64,000 nt of DNA, taken from NCBI RefSeq assembly GCF_000257905.1, contig NZ_AJJL01000071.1, positions 22,498-86,497 on the forward strand, in the 5' to 3' direction. The notes beneath the pieces were generated by a model. The model did not search any database, was not told the origin of the DNA, and saw nothing but the letters and a program-made list of their open reading frames with translations. Positions within the stretch are counted from its first letter, which is position 1. Each line of letters starts with the position of its first letter. A program made the translations under genes and the position numbers. Source of the DNA: Streptococcus mitis SK579 (GTDB lineage: Bacteria > Bacillota > Bacilli > Lactobacillales > Streptococcaceae). Shown one piece after another: positions 9,610-18,872 of the stretch.

Positions 9610-9862
9610 CAATACTTAAAATCTCTCCTACATTTATTTTAACATTGGCAAAGACATTGTCTGCCTCCTGCCCTGCTACCTCTAGCGCTTCTTTGAGAAT
9701 GCGCATAAGCTCATCAAACTCCCCTTCCAAGACCGTTTCAAATGGTGTCACCACCATGGTCACTTCTTGAGCTTGCAGATGAGCAATGACCTGATCGATA
9801 ACAGCTATCCGATCAATCCCCTGTGCTAGGGGTAAAACTTGCAAGGCAATGCTTGCTTTCAT
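9572..9862 (-). CDS. Thiamine-binding MTH1187/YkoF-type protein
   Basis: The 96-residue protein (MKASIALQVLPLAQGIDRIA) matches the small MTH1187 / DUF77 family, whose members bind thiamine or a related ligand. The ATG at 9862 has GAGGAGG about 8 nt upstream. A longer frame to 9913 would start inside the riboswitch terminator and is rejected. It is the first gene behind the TPP riboswitch and leads the transporter genes. A role as ligand chaperone or sensor in thiamine salvage is inferred. Confidence 0.8.
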   Translation of the reverse strand: MKASIALQVLPLAQGIDRIAVIDQVIAHLQAQEVTMVVTPFETVLEGEFDELMRILKEALEVAGQEADNVFANVKINVGEILSIDEKLEKYTETTH

Positions 9863-9892
9863 AAAAACCTCCTCTTCTCGTTTTCCTTTGAC

Positions 9893-9925
9893 AAAAAGAA
9901 AAACCTTTACCATATATGGAAAAGG
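9893..9925 (-). terminator. Riboswitch expression-platform terminator
   Basis: On the minus strand the near-perfect palindrome CCTTTTCC...GGTAAAGG (9904-9925) is followed by TTTTTCTTTTT. It lies directly downstream of the TPP aptamer, so TPP binding most likely favours termination before the first gene. Confidence 0.8.
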
Positions 9926-9929
9926 TCAA

Positions 9930-10022
<93 letters not shown>

Positions 10023-10025
10023 TAT

Positions 10026-10031
10026 ATTATA
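10026..10031 (-). promoter_or_regulatory. -10 element of the TPP-riboswitch operon
   Basis: A perfect TATAAT on the minus strand lies just upstream of the aptamer. I see no good -35 at the usual distance. Confidence 0.5.
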
Positions 10032-10082
10032 TGGACATATGATAGCGCAAAATAAAAAAAATGTCAAGGAAACTGCTTACAG

Positions 10083-10111
10083 AAAAAGTAGGAAAAATTT
10101 CCTACTTTTTC
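10083..10111 (-). terminator. Terminator of cbpD
   Basis: AAAGTAGG / CCTACTTT stem (10085-10092 with 10101-10108) with T-rich flanks, beginning right at the cbpD stop codon. Confidence 0.8.
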
Positions 10112-11226
10112 TATACTCTCACACCATCACTATTTACTCTGTAGCCATCCACTGTTGTATTAACAGCTAAGGCCCCAGAAGAGTAAGAATAATACCATTT
10201 ACCAGAGACTTGGTACCAGCCTGTTTTCATTGCCCCTGAACTATCTAGATAATACCACAAGCCATTTTCCTTTAACCACCCTGTCTGCATTTCACCAGAT
10301 GATTTCAAATAATACCAGCTAGAACCATCCTTCAACCAGCCTGTTGATTTAGAACCATTTGATTTGAAATGATACCAACTACCATTTATTTTCTTCCAAC
10401 CGACAGTCAGAATATCATTGGAACTATCTTCTGGTTGATTCTGCGATGAAGAAACCTCCTCTAACTGGATATAGCGACGACTTCCACTATAAGATATATA
10501 ACTCAACCACTTGTACCCATCTTTTTCAAGTACCTGATCATAATGAACACTCTCACCTGGAGAATAATAGGCAAGTGAGGCTGCACTAGCTAAAGGTTGA
10601 TTTTTAATAGCTGCCTTATTCTTAAAATAATGAGTTCCTCCTGTCGAAGACGAAGGTTGACTATTGAATACTTTGCTACTACTTACTACATTACCTCCCT
10701 CCAAATCTTTAAAATGAATAAATCCTGTCATCGTATTAGCTTTTATAGTTCGTTTATTATAGGATCCTGTATAACCATAGTTGTATTCCTCAATTTCTAT
10801 ATTATCCCCCATTACATTTGAAACCCAGGCAACATGACCATATCCTCCTGCAGTAGACCAAGCAATAGATCCAATAGCTGGTGTATTATCTACACGATAT
10901 CCTTCACGACGAGCACGATAGCCCCATTCATTCGCATTTCCATAAGCTCCTGTAATCTCAAAACCATTGACACTACTCAATCGAAAGGCTGCAAATGAAG
11001 TACACTGACGAGAGTACATGCGCCACTTATCAATCTCCTGACTCCCATTTTTATAATAAGCAGGATAATCATCCCCACGCGCAATCGATCCATTTCCTCC
11101 GGAATAGGCATATACACTATCACTCGCTGCTAGCATCAATCCTACTACTAAAAAAGGAACAACCTTTTTAGCTGATTTTCTAAAAGAAAATCCTGTCTCT
11201 GTTACTTTGAATGGTAAAACTTTCAT
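10111..11226 (-). CDS. cbpD: Choline-binding murein hydrolase CbpD (competence lysin)
   Basis: The 371-residue secreted lysin of competence-induced fratricide releases DNA from non-competent kin. Order of parts: signal peptide to about residue 40 with a GFSFRKSAKK motif like the YSIRK type; CHAP amidase/endopeptidase domain with Cys75 (RQCTSF) and His131 (GHVAWV); one SH3b domain at about 196-260; then four choline-binding repeats of GWxxxxGxWYY type (about 277-356). From memory, pneumococcal CbpD is about 448 residues with two SH3b domains, so this is a shorter form. A ComX cin-box lies upstream and AAGGAGG precedes the ATG. Confidence 0.93.
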   Translation of the reverse strand: MKVLPFKVTETGFSFRKSAKKVVPFLVVGLMLAASDSVYAYSGGNGSIARGDDYPAYYKNGSQEIDKWRMYSRQCTSFAAFRLSSVNGFEITGAYGNANEWGYRARREGYRVDNTPAIGSIAWSTAGGYGHVAWVSNVMGDNIEIEEYNYGYTGSYNKRTIKANTMTGFIHFKDLEGGNVVSSSKVFNSQPSSSTGGTHYFKNKAAIKNQPLASAASLAYYSPGESVHYDQVLEKDGYKWLSYISYSGSRRYIQLEEVSSSQNQPEDSSNDILTVGWKKINGSWYHFKSNGSKSTGWLKDGSSWYYLKSSGEMQTGWLKENGLWYYLDSSGAMKTGWYQVSGKWYYSYSSGALAVNTTVDGYRVNSDGVRV

Positions 11227-11275
11227 TCTTCCTCCTTGAAAAATAATATAAATTGAAGATTGCCTTCACTTAAAC

Positions 11276-11283
11276 TATTCGGA
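11276..11283 (-). promoter_or_regulatory. ComX cin-box of cbpD
   Basis: The minus strand reads TCCGAATA, one base from the cin-box consensus TACGAATA recognised by the competence sigma factor. It is 49 nt upstream of the cbpD ATG and abuts the veg terminator. Confidence 0.8.
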
Positions 11284-11284
11284 G

Positions 11285-11317
11285 AAAAAAGAAAAAGTGA
11301 GAAAATTTCTCACTTTA
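11285..11317 (-). terminator. Terminator after veg
   Basis: AAAGTGAG / CTCACTTT stem (11294-11301 with 11309-11316) followed on the minus strand by TTTTTCTTTTTTC. It overlaps the veg stop codon and separates the gdpP-rplI-dnaC-veg unit from cbpD. Confidence 0.85.
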
Positions 11318-11581
11318 GTCCAAATAATGAATCAAATTTTTTTCCGTAAGGATATCTGAGTAAGTAAAGGATTCAACGTAAACATTAGTTTGTTTATCTC
11401 CTTCAACATTCCCAAATTCCACAATAAATAGGGATGGATAAACTTCAATTAACTTACCCAATCTATTTTTTTGGCGCTTACGCCCATTTTCCAAAGTCAT
11501 TTCAATTACATGACCCTCATGCGCCTTGATTTCCTCTTTAATTTTTTTCATCTTAGCTACATCTGTAAATGCATCTGTCAT
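11315..11581 (-). CDS. veg: Veg family protein
   Basis: The 88-residue protein contains the Veg core (IKEEIKAHEGHVIEMTLENG, then GKLIEVYPSLFIVEF), an SH3-like small beta fold. In Bacillus subtilis Veg promotes biofilm matrix gene expression; the streptococcal role is not clear to me. Its ATG overlaps the dnaC stop by 4 nt, so it is the last gene of the gdpP-rplI-dnaC operon, ending in a terminator. Confidence 0.85.
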   Translation of the reverse strand: MTDAFTDVAKMKKIKEEIKAHEGHVIEMTLENGRKRQKNRLGKLIEVYPSLFIVEFGNVEGDKQTNVYVESFTYSDILTEKNLIHYLD

Positions 11582-12936
11582 CTTATTTCCTCCCTTTTTG
11601 AAATACTTGAAAATTTATTGTATTCTTTTTGGAAAATTAATTCCACCGTTCCACGAGCTCCACTACGGTTTTTCTCGATAATAACTTCTACCTTATTATT
11701 TGGTATGCCTTCCTCTTCTTCACCACCACGCTCATAGTAGTCGTCGCGATAAAGAAAGGCTACGATATCAGCGTCCTGCTCAATAGATCCAGATTCACGA
11801 ATATCAGACAAGACTGGTCTCTTATCCTGACGTTGTTCTACACCACGAGAAAGCTGACTTAGAGCGATTACTGGAACTTTCAGTTCTTTTGCTAGAATTT
11901 TCAGCTGACGTGAAATTTCTGAAACTTCTTGTTGACGATTTTCTCGGCCTGTACCTGTAATCAATTGCAAGTAATCTATCAAAATCAAACCAAGATTGCC
12001 CGTTTCTTGAGCAAGTTTACGTGAGCGAGAACGAATTTCCGTAATCCGAATCCCTGGCGTATCATCGATATAGATACTCGCATTAGCTAGATTCCCTTGA
12101 GCAATGGTATACTTTTGCCACTCCTCATCAGTCAATTGACCCGTACGGATAGAATGGGATTCCACCAAACCCTCTGCAGCTAACATACGGTCTACTAGAC
12201 TTTCCGCACCCATTTCGAGTGAAAAGATAGCAACCGTTTTGTCCAACTTAGTCCCAATGTTCTGAGCAATATTCAAGGCAAAGGCTGTCTTACCAACCGC
12301 CGGACGAGCCGCTAAGATAATCAACTCCTCCTCATGAAGTCCAGTCGTCATGTGATCCAAATCACGATAACCTGTCGCAATCCCTGTAATATCAGTCGTT
12401 TGTTGAGAACGAGCTTCCAGATTTCCAAAGTTGACATTCAATACATCTCGAATGTTCTTAAATCCACTTCGATTAGCATTTTCACTGACATCAATTAGAC
12501 CTTTTTCTGCCTGAGCAATGATCTCATCAGCTGGTTGTGAAGCCTCGTAAGCTTGATTGACAGACTCTGTCAACTTGGCGATTAATCGCCGTAACATAGC
12601 CTTTTCTGCAACTATTTTAGCATAATACTCCGCATTAGCAGAAGTTGGCACAGAATTGACAATCTCAACCAAGTAAGACAAGCCACCAATATTCTGCAAA
12701 TCACCTTGATTATCAAGGATGGTACGAACCGTTGTTGCATCTATAGCATCGCCACGATCGGATAAATCGACCATAGCTTGGAAAATCAAACGATGGGCAT
12801 ACTTAAAAAAGTCCCGAGACTCAATATATTCTCTCACAAAAACAAGCTTACTCTCATCAATAAAGATAGCCCCCAAAACGGATTGCTCAGCTAAGATATC
12901 TTGAGGTTGTACTCGTAACTCTTCTACTTCTGCCAT
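11578..12936 (-). CDS. dnaC: Replicative DNA helicase (DnaB type)
   Basis: The hexameric helicase unwinds DNA at the replication fork. It is called dnaC in the Firmicute naming and dnaB elsewhere. The 452-residue product has the N-terminal primase-interacting helical domain (about 1-150) and a RecA-like domain with Walker A AARPAVGKTAF (about residue 205), Walker B LILIDYLQL and a DIRESGSIEQDAD segment. The ATG at 12936 is preceded by AAGGAAGGGAAG; an in-frame TTG lies immediately before it. It follows rplI by 43 nt and overlaps veg by 4 nt. Confidence 0.96.
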   Translation of the reverse strand: MAEVEELRVQPQDILAEQSVLGAIFIDESKLVFVREYIESRDFFKYAHRLIFQAMVDLSDRGDAIDATTVRTILDNQGDLQNIGGLSYLVEIVNSVPTSANAEYYAKIVAEKAMLRRLIAKLTESVNQAYEASQPADEIIAQAEKGLIDVSENANRSGFKNIRDVLNVNFGNLEARSQQTTDITGIATGYRDLDHMTTGLHEEELIILAARPAVGKTAFALNIAQNIGTKLDKTVAIFSLEMGAESLVDRMLAAEGLVESHSIRTGQLTDEEWQKYTIAQGNLANASIYIDDTPGIRITEIRSRSRKLAQETGNLGLILIDYLQLITGTGRENRQQEVSEISRQLKILAKELKVPVIALSQLSRGVEQRQDKRPVLSDIRESGSIEQDADIVAFLYRDDYYERGGEEEEGIPNNKVEVIIEKNRSGARGTVELIFQKEYNKFSSISKREEIR

Positions 12937-12979
12937 CAAACTTCCCTTCCTTTTACAATCTTGTCAAGAAGGTGTAAAC

Positions 12980-13432
12980 TTATCCTTCCTTCACACGAAG
13001 ATTGATTACACTTGTAACATCTTGATAAATTTTCACTGGTACATCAATCAAACCGACTGCTCGAATCGGAGCTTGTACTTGAATATGACGTTTATCAATC
13101 TTAATTCCAAATTGCTTTTGCAATTCTTCTGCAATTTTCTTATTGGTAATAGAGCCAAAGGTACGGCCATCTGGACCAACTTTTTCAACAAACTCTACAA
13201 CCGTTTCTTCAGCTTCAAGTTGGGCTTTAATTGCTTTTGCTTCTGCAATCATCTCAGCATGAGCTTTTTCTTCAGATTTTTGTTTACCACGAAGTTCACC
13301 TACAGCTTGGGCAGTCGCTTCTTTTGCTAGGTTCTTTTTGATAAGAAAGTTTTGTGCATACCCTGTTGGTACTTCCTTAATTTCTCCTTTTTTACCTTTT
13401 CCTTTAACATCTGCTAAAAAGATTACTTTCAT
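12980..13432 (-). CDS. rplI: 50S ribosomal protein L9
   Basis: The 150-residue L9 shows the conserved N-terminal rRNA-binding motif ([33 protein letters not shown]), the long connecting helix, and the C-terminal domain with [11 protein letters not shown]. Its ATG overlaps the gdpP stop by 4 nt. The gdpP-rplI-dnaC order is widely conserved in Firmicutes. Confidence 0.98.
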   Translation of the reverse strand: MKVIFLADVKGKGKKGEIKEVPTGYAQNFLIKKNLAKEATAQAVGELRGKQKSEEKAHAEMIAEAKAIKAQLEAEETVVEFVEKVGPDGRTFGSITNKKIAEELQKQFGIKIDKRHIQVQAPIRAVGLIDVPVKIYQDVTSVINLRVKEG

Positions 13433-15402
13433 TCTTCTTTCTCCTTTTCCTTTATTTCATTTAATACAATTTCTGTCAGTTTTTCACCTGCTTCTGACAA
13501 GGTTAAATCCTTAATTTGAGCTGCAGCTAAATTAAAGTGGCCTCCACCTCCCAGCTCTTCCATAATCCGTTGTACATTCAATTTACTACGACTGCGAGCT
13601 GAGATAGAAATAAATCCTTGTGTATTCTTCGCAAGAACAAAACTCGCTTCAATACCTGACATAGCTAACATGGCATCTGCTGCCTTACTAATAACAACTG
13701 TATCATAGCATTTAGAGTCCTTAGCCTCTGCTATGAGTACATCTGAACCTAATTTACGCCCCTGTAAAATAAGTTCATTGACCTCACGATATTCTTCAAA
13801 ATCTGTCGCAGCCATTTCCTGGATAGCAATGCTATCACTTCCGCGCGTTCTGAGATAGCTAGCAACATCAAATGTCCGACTAGTCACTCGCGAGGTGAAA
13901 TTTTTAGTATCCAACATCATACCAGCCATCAAGACACTTGCTTGCATACGACTCAAACGATTTTTCTTAGAATTCTGGAACTGAATCAATTCCGTTACCA
14001 ACTCACTGGCACTGCTTGCACCACTTTCGATATAAGTAATAACTGCATTATCTGGGAAATCCTGATCCCTTCTATGATGGTCAATAACAATTGTTTGGGT
14101 AAACAAATCATAAAAATCTTTTGATAAAGTTAAAGATGTCTTTGAATGGTCTACAAGAATCAACAAAGAACGATTGGTCACCATCCCCATTGCATCCTTA
14201 ACAGACAACAGCTTCGTAACTCCTTCTTTTTCTAAGAATGTAACAGCTCGTTCAATATCCGGAGACATTTGTTCTTCGTCATAAAGAGCATAACTATTTT
14301 CAGTCACATTACTAGCAAATAACTGCATACCTACAGCAGAACCCAAAGCATCCATATCTAGATTTTTGTGACCAACTACAAAAACTTGATCCACACTCCG
14401 AATCTTATCTGAAATAGCTGTCATCATAGCGCGCGTACGGGTACGGGTACGCTTGATTGAAGCAGCAGACCCACCACCAAAATAAATTGGATTTTTAGTT
14501 TCGTTGTTTTCCTTGACAACCACCTGGTCGCCACCACGCACCTCAGCCAAGTTCAAGTTGAGCAAAGCAACTTTCCCTATCTCATCATGATTTCCATCAC
14601 CATAAGAAAATCCCATACTTAAGGTCAAAGGCAACTGTCTCTGTTTCGCCTCTTCTCTGAAAGCATCGATAACAGAAAATTTATCATTCATCAATTCCTC
14701 AAGTACAGTATAGTCAGTAAATAGATAAAAACGGTCCATACTCACTCGACGGGAGAACATGGCATGTTTCCCAGCAAATTCTGAAACAAAATTAGCTACA
14801 AAACTGTTAATATGACTGATATCAGACTCTGATGTTTTATCTTCTAAATCATCGTAGTTATCAACAGAAACAATCCCAATCACAGGTCGACTCGTTACTA
14901 ACTCAACAGTCGCTTCGTATTCTCCAGACACATCAAAGAAATAAAGAACCCCAGACACCTTGTCCATATGAACCGAATAACGGGTCTCACCCAAAGTAGC
15001 ATAAGAACCTGGATTCCCCACAGAAGCCTTAATAATTGTTTGAATTAATGCCACATCAATCTCGCCCACTTCATTAGTCAAAATCAATTCAGCATAAGGA
15101 TTAAACCATTCAACGTCACCTGAAGACAAGTCTAATTTAATGACTCCGACAGGCATCTGTTCTAACAAGGTTGTCAAACTTTCTTCAGCTTGATGGTTTA
15201 CATACTGGATTTGTTCTACTTCACTCCTTGAGTAATAGTCTCTCTGATAAATGAATAATAAAATATATAAACCCAAAATAAGTAGCAAAAGAAATAGCGT
15301 TACCAGTGTATTCGTTACAAAAACAAGTTGCACAGATAGCACTCCGAACGCCACTATTCCTAATATTAAGGGGAAAATAGGACTTACATAAAATTTTTTC
15401 AT
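13429..15402 (-). CDS. gdpP: Cyclic-di-AMP phosphodiesterase GdpP
   Basis: This membrane enzyme hydrolyses c-di-AMP to pApA and so sets osmolyte and cell-wall homeostasis. The 657-residue product has two N-terminal membrane helices (about 5-55), a PAS-like region, a degenerate GGDEF domain, and DHH-DHHA1 with the catalytic motifs [12 protein letters not shown] and VIDHHRRD and the C-terminal GGGGH. I use the ATG at 15402 (MKKFYVSP). The in-frame start at 15423 lies within the promoter -10. It leads the gdpP-rplI-dnaC-veg operon. Confidence 0.95.
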   Translation of the reverse strand: MKKFYVSPIFPLILGIVAFGVLSVQLVFVTNTLVTLFLLLLILGLYILLFIYQRDYYSRSEVEQIQYVNHQAEESLTTLLEQMPVGVIKLDLSSGDVEWFNPYAELILTNEVGEIDVALIQTIIKASVGNPGSYATLGETRYSVHMDKVSGVLYFFDVSGEYEATVELVTSRPVIGIVSVDNYDDLEDKTSESDISHINSFVANFVSEFAGKHAMFSRRVSMDRFYLFTDYTVLEELMNDKFSVIDAFREEAKQRQLPLTLSMGFSYGDGNHDEIGKVALLNLNLAEVRGGDQVVVKENNETKNPIYFGGGSAASIKRTRTRTRAMMTAISDKIRSVDQVFVVGHKNLDMDALGSAVGMQLFASNVTENSYALYDEEQMSPDIERAVTFLEKEGVTKLLSVKDAMGMVTNRSLLILVDHSKTSLTLSKDFYDLFTQTIVIDHHRRDQDFPDNAVITYIESGASSASELVTELIQFQNSKKNRLSRMQASVLMAGMMLDTKNFTSRVTSRTFDVASYLRTRGSDSIAIQEMAATDFEEYREVNELILQGRKLGSDVLIAEAKDSKCYDTVVISKAADAMLAMSGIEASFVLAKNTQGFISISARSRSKLNVQRIMEELGGGGHFNLAAAQIKDLTLSEAGEKLTEIVLNEIKEKEKEE

Positions 15403-15421
15403 TCCAAACCTCTTGGCACCC

Positions 15422-15427
15422 ATTATA
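15422..15427 (-). promoter_or_regulatory. -10 element of gdpP operon
   Basis: TATAAT on the minus strand (GGTATAATGG). The transcript should begin near 15415, which fixes the gdpP start at 15402 and leaves a very short leader. Confidence 0.65.
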
Positions 15428-15490
15428 CCATAATAACAACCAAAAAGCGACTTTTTAAAAGTGTAATCAGTAATTCTATCAATTGTAAGA

Positions 15491-15525
15491 AAAAGGAGGT
15501 TTACAATTCAGTAAACCTACCTTTA
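15491..15525 (-). terminator. Terminator of hpf
   Basis: AGGTAGGTTTAC / GTAAACCTCCT stem with a 6-nt loop followed by TTTTT on the minus strand, just after the hpf stop. Confidence 0.85.
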
Positions 15526-15537
15526 CACGTATTCTAA

Positions 15538-16086
15538 TTAAGATTCTTTAACTTCTAACAGACCAATTTCGCCATCTTCACGACGATAAATCACATTAGT
15601 TGTTTGATCTTCAACATCTACATAGATAAAGAAATCATGTCCCAACAAATCCATCTGTAGAATAGCTTCTTCCAAATCCATTGGTTTTAAATCAATTTGT
15701 TTTGAACGAACAACTCTAGACTGGACAACATTTGGATCTTCCACCAAAGCATCTGTAAATAATTGACTAGTTGCCACCTTATTTTTATTTTTACGCTCGA
15801 TTTTTGTTTTATTTTTACGAATCTGACGTTCAATTTTATCAGTTACAAGGTCAATTGAACCATACATATCTTGAGACACATCTTCTGCACGAAGAGTAAT
15901 AGAGCCAAGCGGAATCGTTACTTCCACTTTAGCAGTTTTTTCACGATACACCTTCAAGTTAACTCGAGCATCCAACTCTTGTTCAGCTTGAAAATACTTT
16001 TCGATCTTTTCGAGTTTAGAAACTACATAATCACGAATTGCTTCTGTTACTTCTAGGTTTTCACCACGGATACTATATTTAATCAT
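15538..16086 (-). CDS. hpf: Long-form ribosome hibernation promoting factor
   Basis: The 182-residue protein has an N-terminal S30EA/RaiA-like domain (about 1-100, MIKYSIRGENLEVTEAIRDY) that occupies the decoding region of idle 30S subunits. After a linker comes a C-terminal dimerisation domain (about 125-180) that joins ribosomes into 100S particles. Length marks it as the long form. It is monocistronic, with a TATAAT at 16128-16133 on the minus strand and its own terminator. Confidence 0.94.
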   Translation of the reverse strand: MIKYSIRGENLEVTEAIRDYVVSKLEKIEKYFQAEQELDARVNLKVYREKTAKVEVTIPLGSITLRAEDVSQDMYGSIDLVTDKIERQIRKNKTKIERKNKNKVATSQLFTDALVEDPNVVQSRVVRSKQIDLKPMDLEEAILQMDLLGHDFFIYVDVEDQTTNVIYRREDGEIGLLEVKES

Positions 16087-16127
16087 ATGAGTACCTTCTT
16101 TCTAAACATTTTTGTTTTTATGATTTC

Positions 16128-16133
16128 ATTATA
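16128..16133 (-). promoter_or_regulatory. -10 element of hpf
   Basis: TATAAT on the minus strand, 42 nt upstream of the hpf ATG. The 80-nt gap between comFC and hpf holds nothing else that I can identify. Confidence 0.55.
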
Positions 16134-16166
16134 ACGCTTTCATTTTATTTTTGCAAATTTTTTTCC

Positions 16167-16829
16167 TCATCTTACAAGGGAAAATGTTTTTACGTCCTCA
16201 GCACCAGCTTCTTCCAGTAGTCTCTTCACACGATTTATAGTTGTTCCAGTAGTATAAATATCATCTATAAGTAGGATTTTTTTAGGAATAGTGACTCCAC
16301 TTTTAATAAAGAAAGAAAGTTCTGTCCCCAAACGCTCTGAACGACTTTTAGAAGAACTAGCTCGCTCTTCTCTCTTTTCTAATAAATCTAGATACGCAAA
16401 GCCTGCTGCCTCTACCAAACCCTCAACCTGATTAAATCCTCTGTCAGCATATCTATCACGACTTAGAGGAATGACAACAAATTGATACTCTTTGTACTTT
16501 CTCAACTCCGCACTTAAAACTGAAGCGAAAACTTTTCTTAAAAGGAAGTCTCCGTCAAACTTATACCGACTGAAAAAATCCTTCATAGCTTGATTGTAAG
16601 TAAAAATCGCTCTATGACTGACCTCAACTCCTTCTTTACACCAAAATTGACAATCTTGACACTTTGTTGACAAGTCTATTTTCATACAGTTTGGACAATA
16701 CTCTTCTCCAATTCTCTCAAAAGTAGAATCACAGTCTGAACAAAGATAGGAGTCATCATTCCTCAACAGCAAGATACTACTAAAAGTTAAAACAGCCTTC
16801 ATAGTCTGCCCACATAACAAGCACTTCAT
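16167..16829 (-). CDS. comFC: ComFC, competence phosphoribosyltransferase-like protein
   Basis: The 220-residue late-competence protein is needed for full transformation; its biochemical role is unsettled. The N-terminus has zinc-binding Cys pairs (CLLCGQ, CSDCD, CPNC, CQDC; residues 3-60). The C-terminus has the PRTase motif ILLIDDIYTTGTTINR (about 190-205). Its ATG overlaps the comFA stop by 4 nt, so it is expressed from the comFA cin-box. Confidence 0.93.
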   Translation of the reverse strand: MKCLLCGQTMKAVLTFSSILLLRNDDSYLCSDCDSTFERIGEEYCPNCMKIDLSTKCQDCQFWCKEGVEVSHRAIFTYNQAMKDFFSRYKFDGDFLLRKVFASVLSAELRKYKEYQFVVIPLSRDRYADRGFNQVEGLVEAAGFAYLDLLEKREERASSSKSRSERLGTELSFFIKSGVTIPKKILLIDDIYTTGTTINRVKRLLEEAGAEDVKTFSLVR

Positions 16830-18124
16830 AGCCCCGCCTCCTTATTCATCTGCTGAATTTCCTTAATTGCCTTCTTGATTGAAGCATTTAACCCATCATG
16901 GAAGAAAAGCAAATCTCCTGTCGGTCGATCCATACTTCGTCCAACTCGACCACCAATCTGAATCAAACTAGACTTGGTAAACAGACGATGATTAGCCTCT
17001 ACTACGAAAACGTCCACACAAGGAAAAGTAACTCCACGCTCCAATATTGTAGTACTGATAAGTATTGTCAGCTCTCCATCTCGAAAAGCTTGTACCTGCT
17101 CTAGCCGATCTTCTGTGACAGACGATACAAAGCCAATTTTCTCATTTGGAAATTGCTCCTGTAAGATTTCTTTTAACTGCTCCCCTTTCTTAATTTCTGA
17201 TGCAAAAAGGAGTAACGGATAACCTGTTTTTCTCTGCTTCTCAATATAGGATTTTAACTTTGGAGACAAACACTTCTTATCTAAATAGCGATTAAAATCC
17301 GATAACCAGACAGGTTTAGGAATAATCAACGGATTTCCATGAAATCTTCTAGGCAAACTCAGTCTCTTTAACTCTCCCGAGCGAATCTTCCTATCTAATT
17401 CATCTGTAGAAGTCGCTGTTAAAAAAATTCTCAATCCATTCTCCTTTACACTATTCTTGACAGCATGGTAAAGCGTGGGATTGTCAACATAAGGAAAAGC
17501 ATCTACTTCATCCACTATCAGCAAATCAAAAGCTTGATAAAACTTCAGTAACTGATGGGTCGTCGCAACAACTAATGGTGTTCGAAAATATGGTTCTGAT
17601 TCTCCGTGTAGCAAAGCTATCTCACAGGAAAAATCCTGTTGCAAGCGCTTATACAGCTCCAAACAAACATCTATGCGAGGACTAGCCAAACAAACTGCAC
17701 CACCTTCATCAATCACTTTGGCAACAACTTGGTAAATCATCTCTGTCTTTCCAGCTCCTGTTACCGCATGAACTAAGGTTGGTTCTTGCTTGTCTACTGC
17801 TTGAATTAGTCCCTCTGACACCTTCTCTTGAAAAGGAGTTAATTGACCACGCCATTTAAGAACATCTTGCTTCGGAAAATCCTCCTGCGGAAAATAGTAT
17901 AAAGTTTGATCACTCCTGACTCGCTTCATAATTAAGCACTCCCGACAATAGTAAGCACCGATGGGCAAATACCATTCTTCTAGAATAGGACTATCACAAC
18001 GTTGACAGAACAATTTCCCCCTCTCCTTTCTCATTGCTGGAATTTTCTCCGCCAACTGACGTTCCTCTTCTGACAATTCATTCTCAGTAAACAAACGACC
18101 GAGATAATTTGAATTTACTTTCAT
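16826..18124 (-). CDS. comFA: ComFA, DEAD-box-like DNA uptake ATPase
   Basis: The 432-residue cytoplasmic helicase-like ATPase helps pull transforming DNA through the ComEC channel. Seen: a four-Cys zinc motif (CQRC...CREC, about residues 40-65), Walker A AVTGAGKTEM, a DEVD box in LLIVDEVDAFP, and helicase motif VI QIGGRVGRSMD. The cin-box TACGAATA ends only 7 nt upstream of this ATG, leaving almost no leader. AAAGAAG partly overlaps the box. It forms an operon with comFC and is divergent from yigZ. Confidence 0.94.
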   Translation of the reverse strand: MKVNSNYLGRLFTENELSEEERQLAEKIPAMRKERGKLFCQRCDSPILEEWYLPIGAYYCRECLIMKRVRSDQTLYYFPQEDFPKQDVLKWRGQLTPFQEKVSEGLIQAVDKQEPTLVHAVTGAGKTEMIYQVVAKVIDEGGAVCLASPRIDVCLELYKRLQQDFSCEIALLHGESEPYFRTPLVVATTHQLLKFYQAFDLLIVDEVDAFPYVDNPTLYHAVKNSVKENGLRIFLTATSTDELDRKIRSGELKRLSLPRRFHGNPLIIPKPVWLSDFNRYLDKKCLSPKLKSYIEKQRKTGYPLLLFASEIKKGEQLKEILQEQFPNEKIGFVSSVTEDRLEQVQAFRDGELTILISTTILERGVTFPCVDVFVVEANHRLFTKSSLIQIGGRVGRSMDRPTGDLLFFHDGLNASIKKAIKEIQQMNKEAGL

Positions 18125-18131
18125 ACTTCTT

Positions 18132-18139
18132 TATTCGTA
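18132..18139 (-). promoter_or_regulatory. ComX cin-box of comFA-comFC
   Basis: A perfect TACGAATA on the minus strand, the -10-like element for the competence sigma factor. It is 7 nt from the comFA start codon. Confidence 0.92.
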
Positions 18140-18167
18140 AAAACTAGCGCTTTAGATGATTTTTTAG

Positions 18168-18173
18168 TACAAT
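18168..18173 (+). promoter_or_regulatory. -10 element of yigZ
   Basis: TACAAT with its predicted transcription start falling on the yigZ ATG at 18180. I see no Shine-Dalgarno sequence. The -35 is weak. Confidence 0.4.
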
Positions 18174-18179
18174 TAAATC

Positions 18180-18815
18180 ATGGAATTTAGAACAATTAAA
18201 GAGGACGGACAAGTCCAAGAAGAAATCAAAAAATCTCGCTTTATCTGTCATGCTAAGCGTGTTTATAGCGAAGAAGAGGCTCGTGACTTCATTACTGCCA
18301 TCAAAAAAGAACACTGCAAAGCTACGCATAACTGCTCTGCCTTCATTATTGGGGAACGTAATGAAATCAAACGTACAAGTGATGATGGTGAGCCCAGTGG
18401 TACTGCCGGCGTTCCCATGCTTGGGGTACTAGAAAATCACAATCTCACCAATATCTGTGTGGTAGTGACACGCTACTTCGGTGGTATTAAACTAGGTGCT
18501 GGAGGATTGATTCGTGCTTACGCAGGCAGTGTTGCCTTAGCTGTCAAAGAAATTGGCATCATTGAAATAAAGGAACAGGTTGGCATTGCTATTCAAATGT
18601 CTTACACTCAGTACCAAGAATATAGTAACTTCCTTAAAGCACATAATCTCATGGAGCTGGATACAAACTTTACAGATCAAGTCGATACGATGATTTATGT
18701 TGATAAAGAAGAAAAAGAAAATATTAAAGCTACACTGGTAGAGTTTTTTAATGGAAAAGTTACTTTAACTGATCAAGGTTTACGCGAAGTTGAAGTTCCT
18801 GTAAACTTAGTGTAA
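18180..18815 (+). CDS. yigZ: YigZ/IMPACT family protein
   Basis: The 211-residue protein has the N-terminal UPF0029/IMPACT domain (KKSRFICHAKRV, then GEPSGTAGVPML and RYFGGIKLGAGGLIRAY) and a C-terminal DUF1949 ferredoxin-like domain. The family is widespread and linked to translation stress in eukaryotes, but the bacterial function is unclear. It is divergent from comFA with a 55-nt gap. The ATG at 18180 lacks a ribosome-binding site. Confidence 0.88.
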   Translation: MEFRTIKEDGQVQEEIKKSRFICHAKRVYSEEEARDFITAIKKEHCKATHNCSAFIIGERNEIKRTSDDGEPSGTAGVPMLGVLENHNLTNICVVVTRYFGGIKLGAGGLIRAYAGSVALAVKEIGIIEIKEQVGIAIQMSYTQYQEYSNFLKAHNLMELDTNFTDQVDTMIYVDKEEKENIKATLVEFFNGKVTLTDQGLREVEVPVNLV

Positions 18816-18872
18816 ACAATGGAAAAGTAGTGTTTCATTGATATTCTCACCGCTACTTAATTAACAAAATAA

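Noticed and set aside
9863..9913. Longer N-terminus for the MTH1187-family protein
   Set aside because: It would begin within the riboswitch terminator hairpin and run through the ribosome-binding site used by the ATG at 9862.
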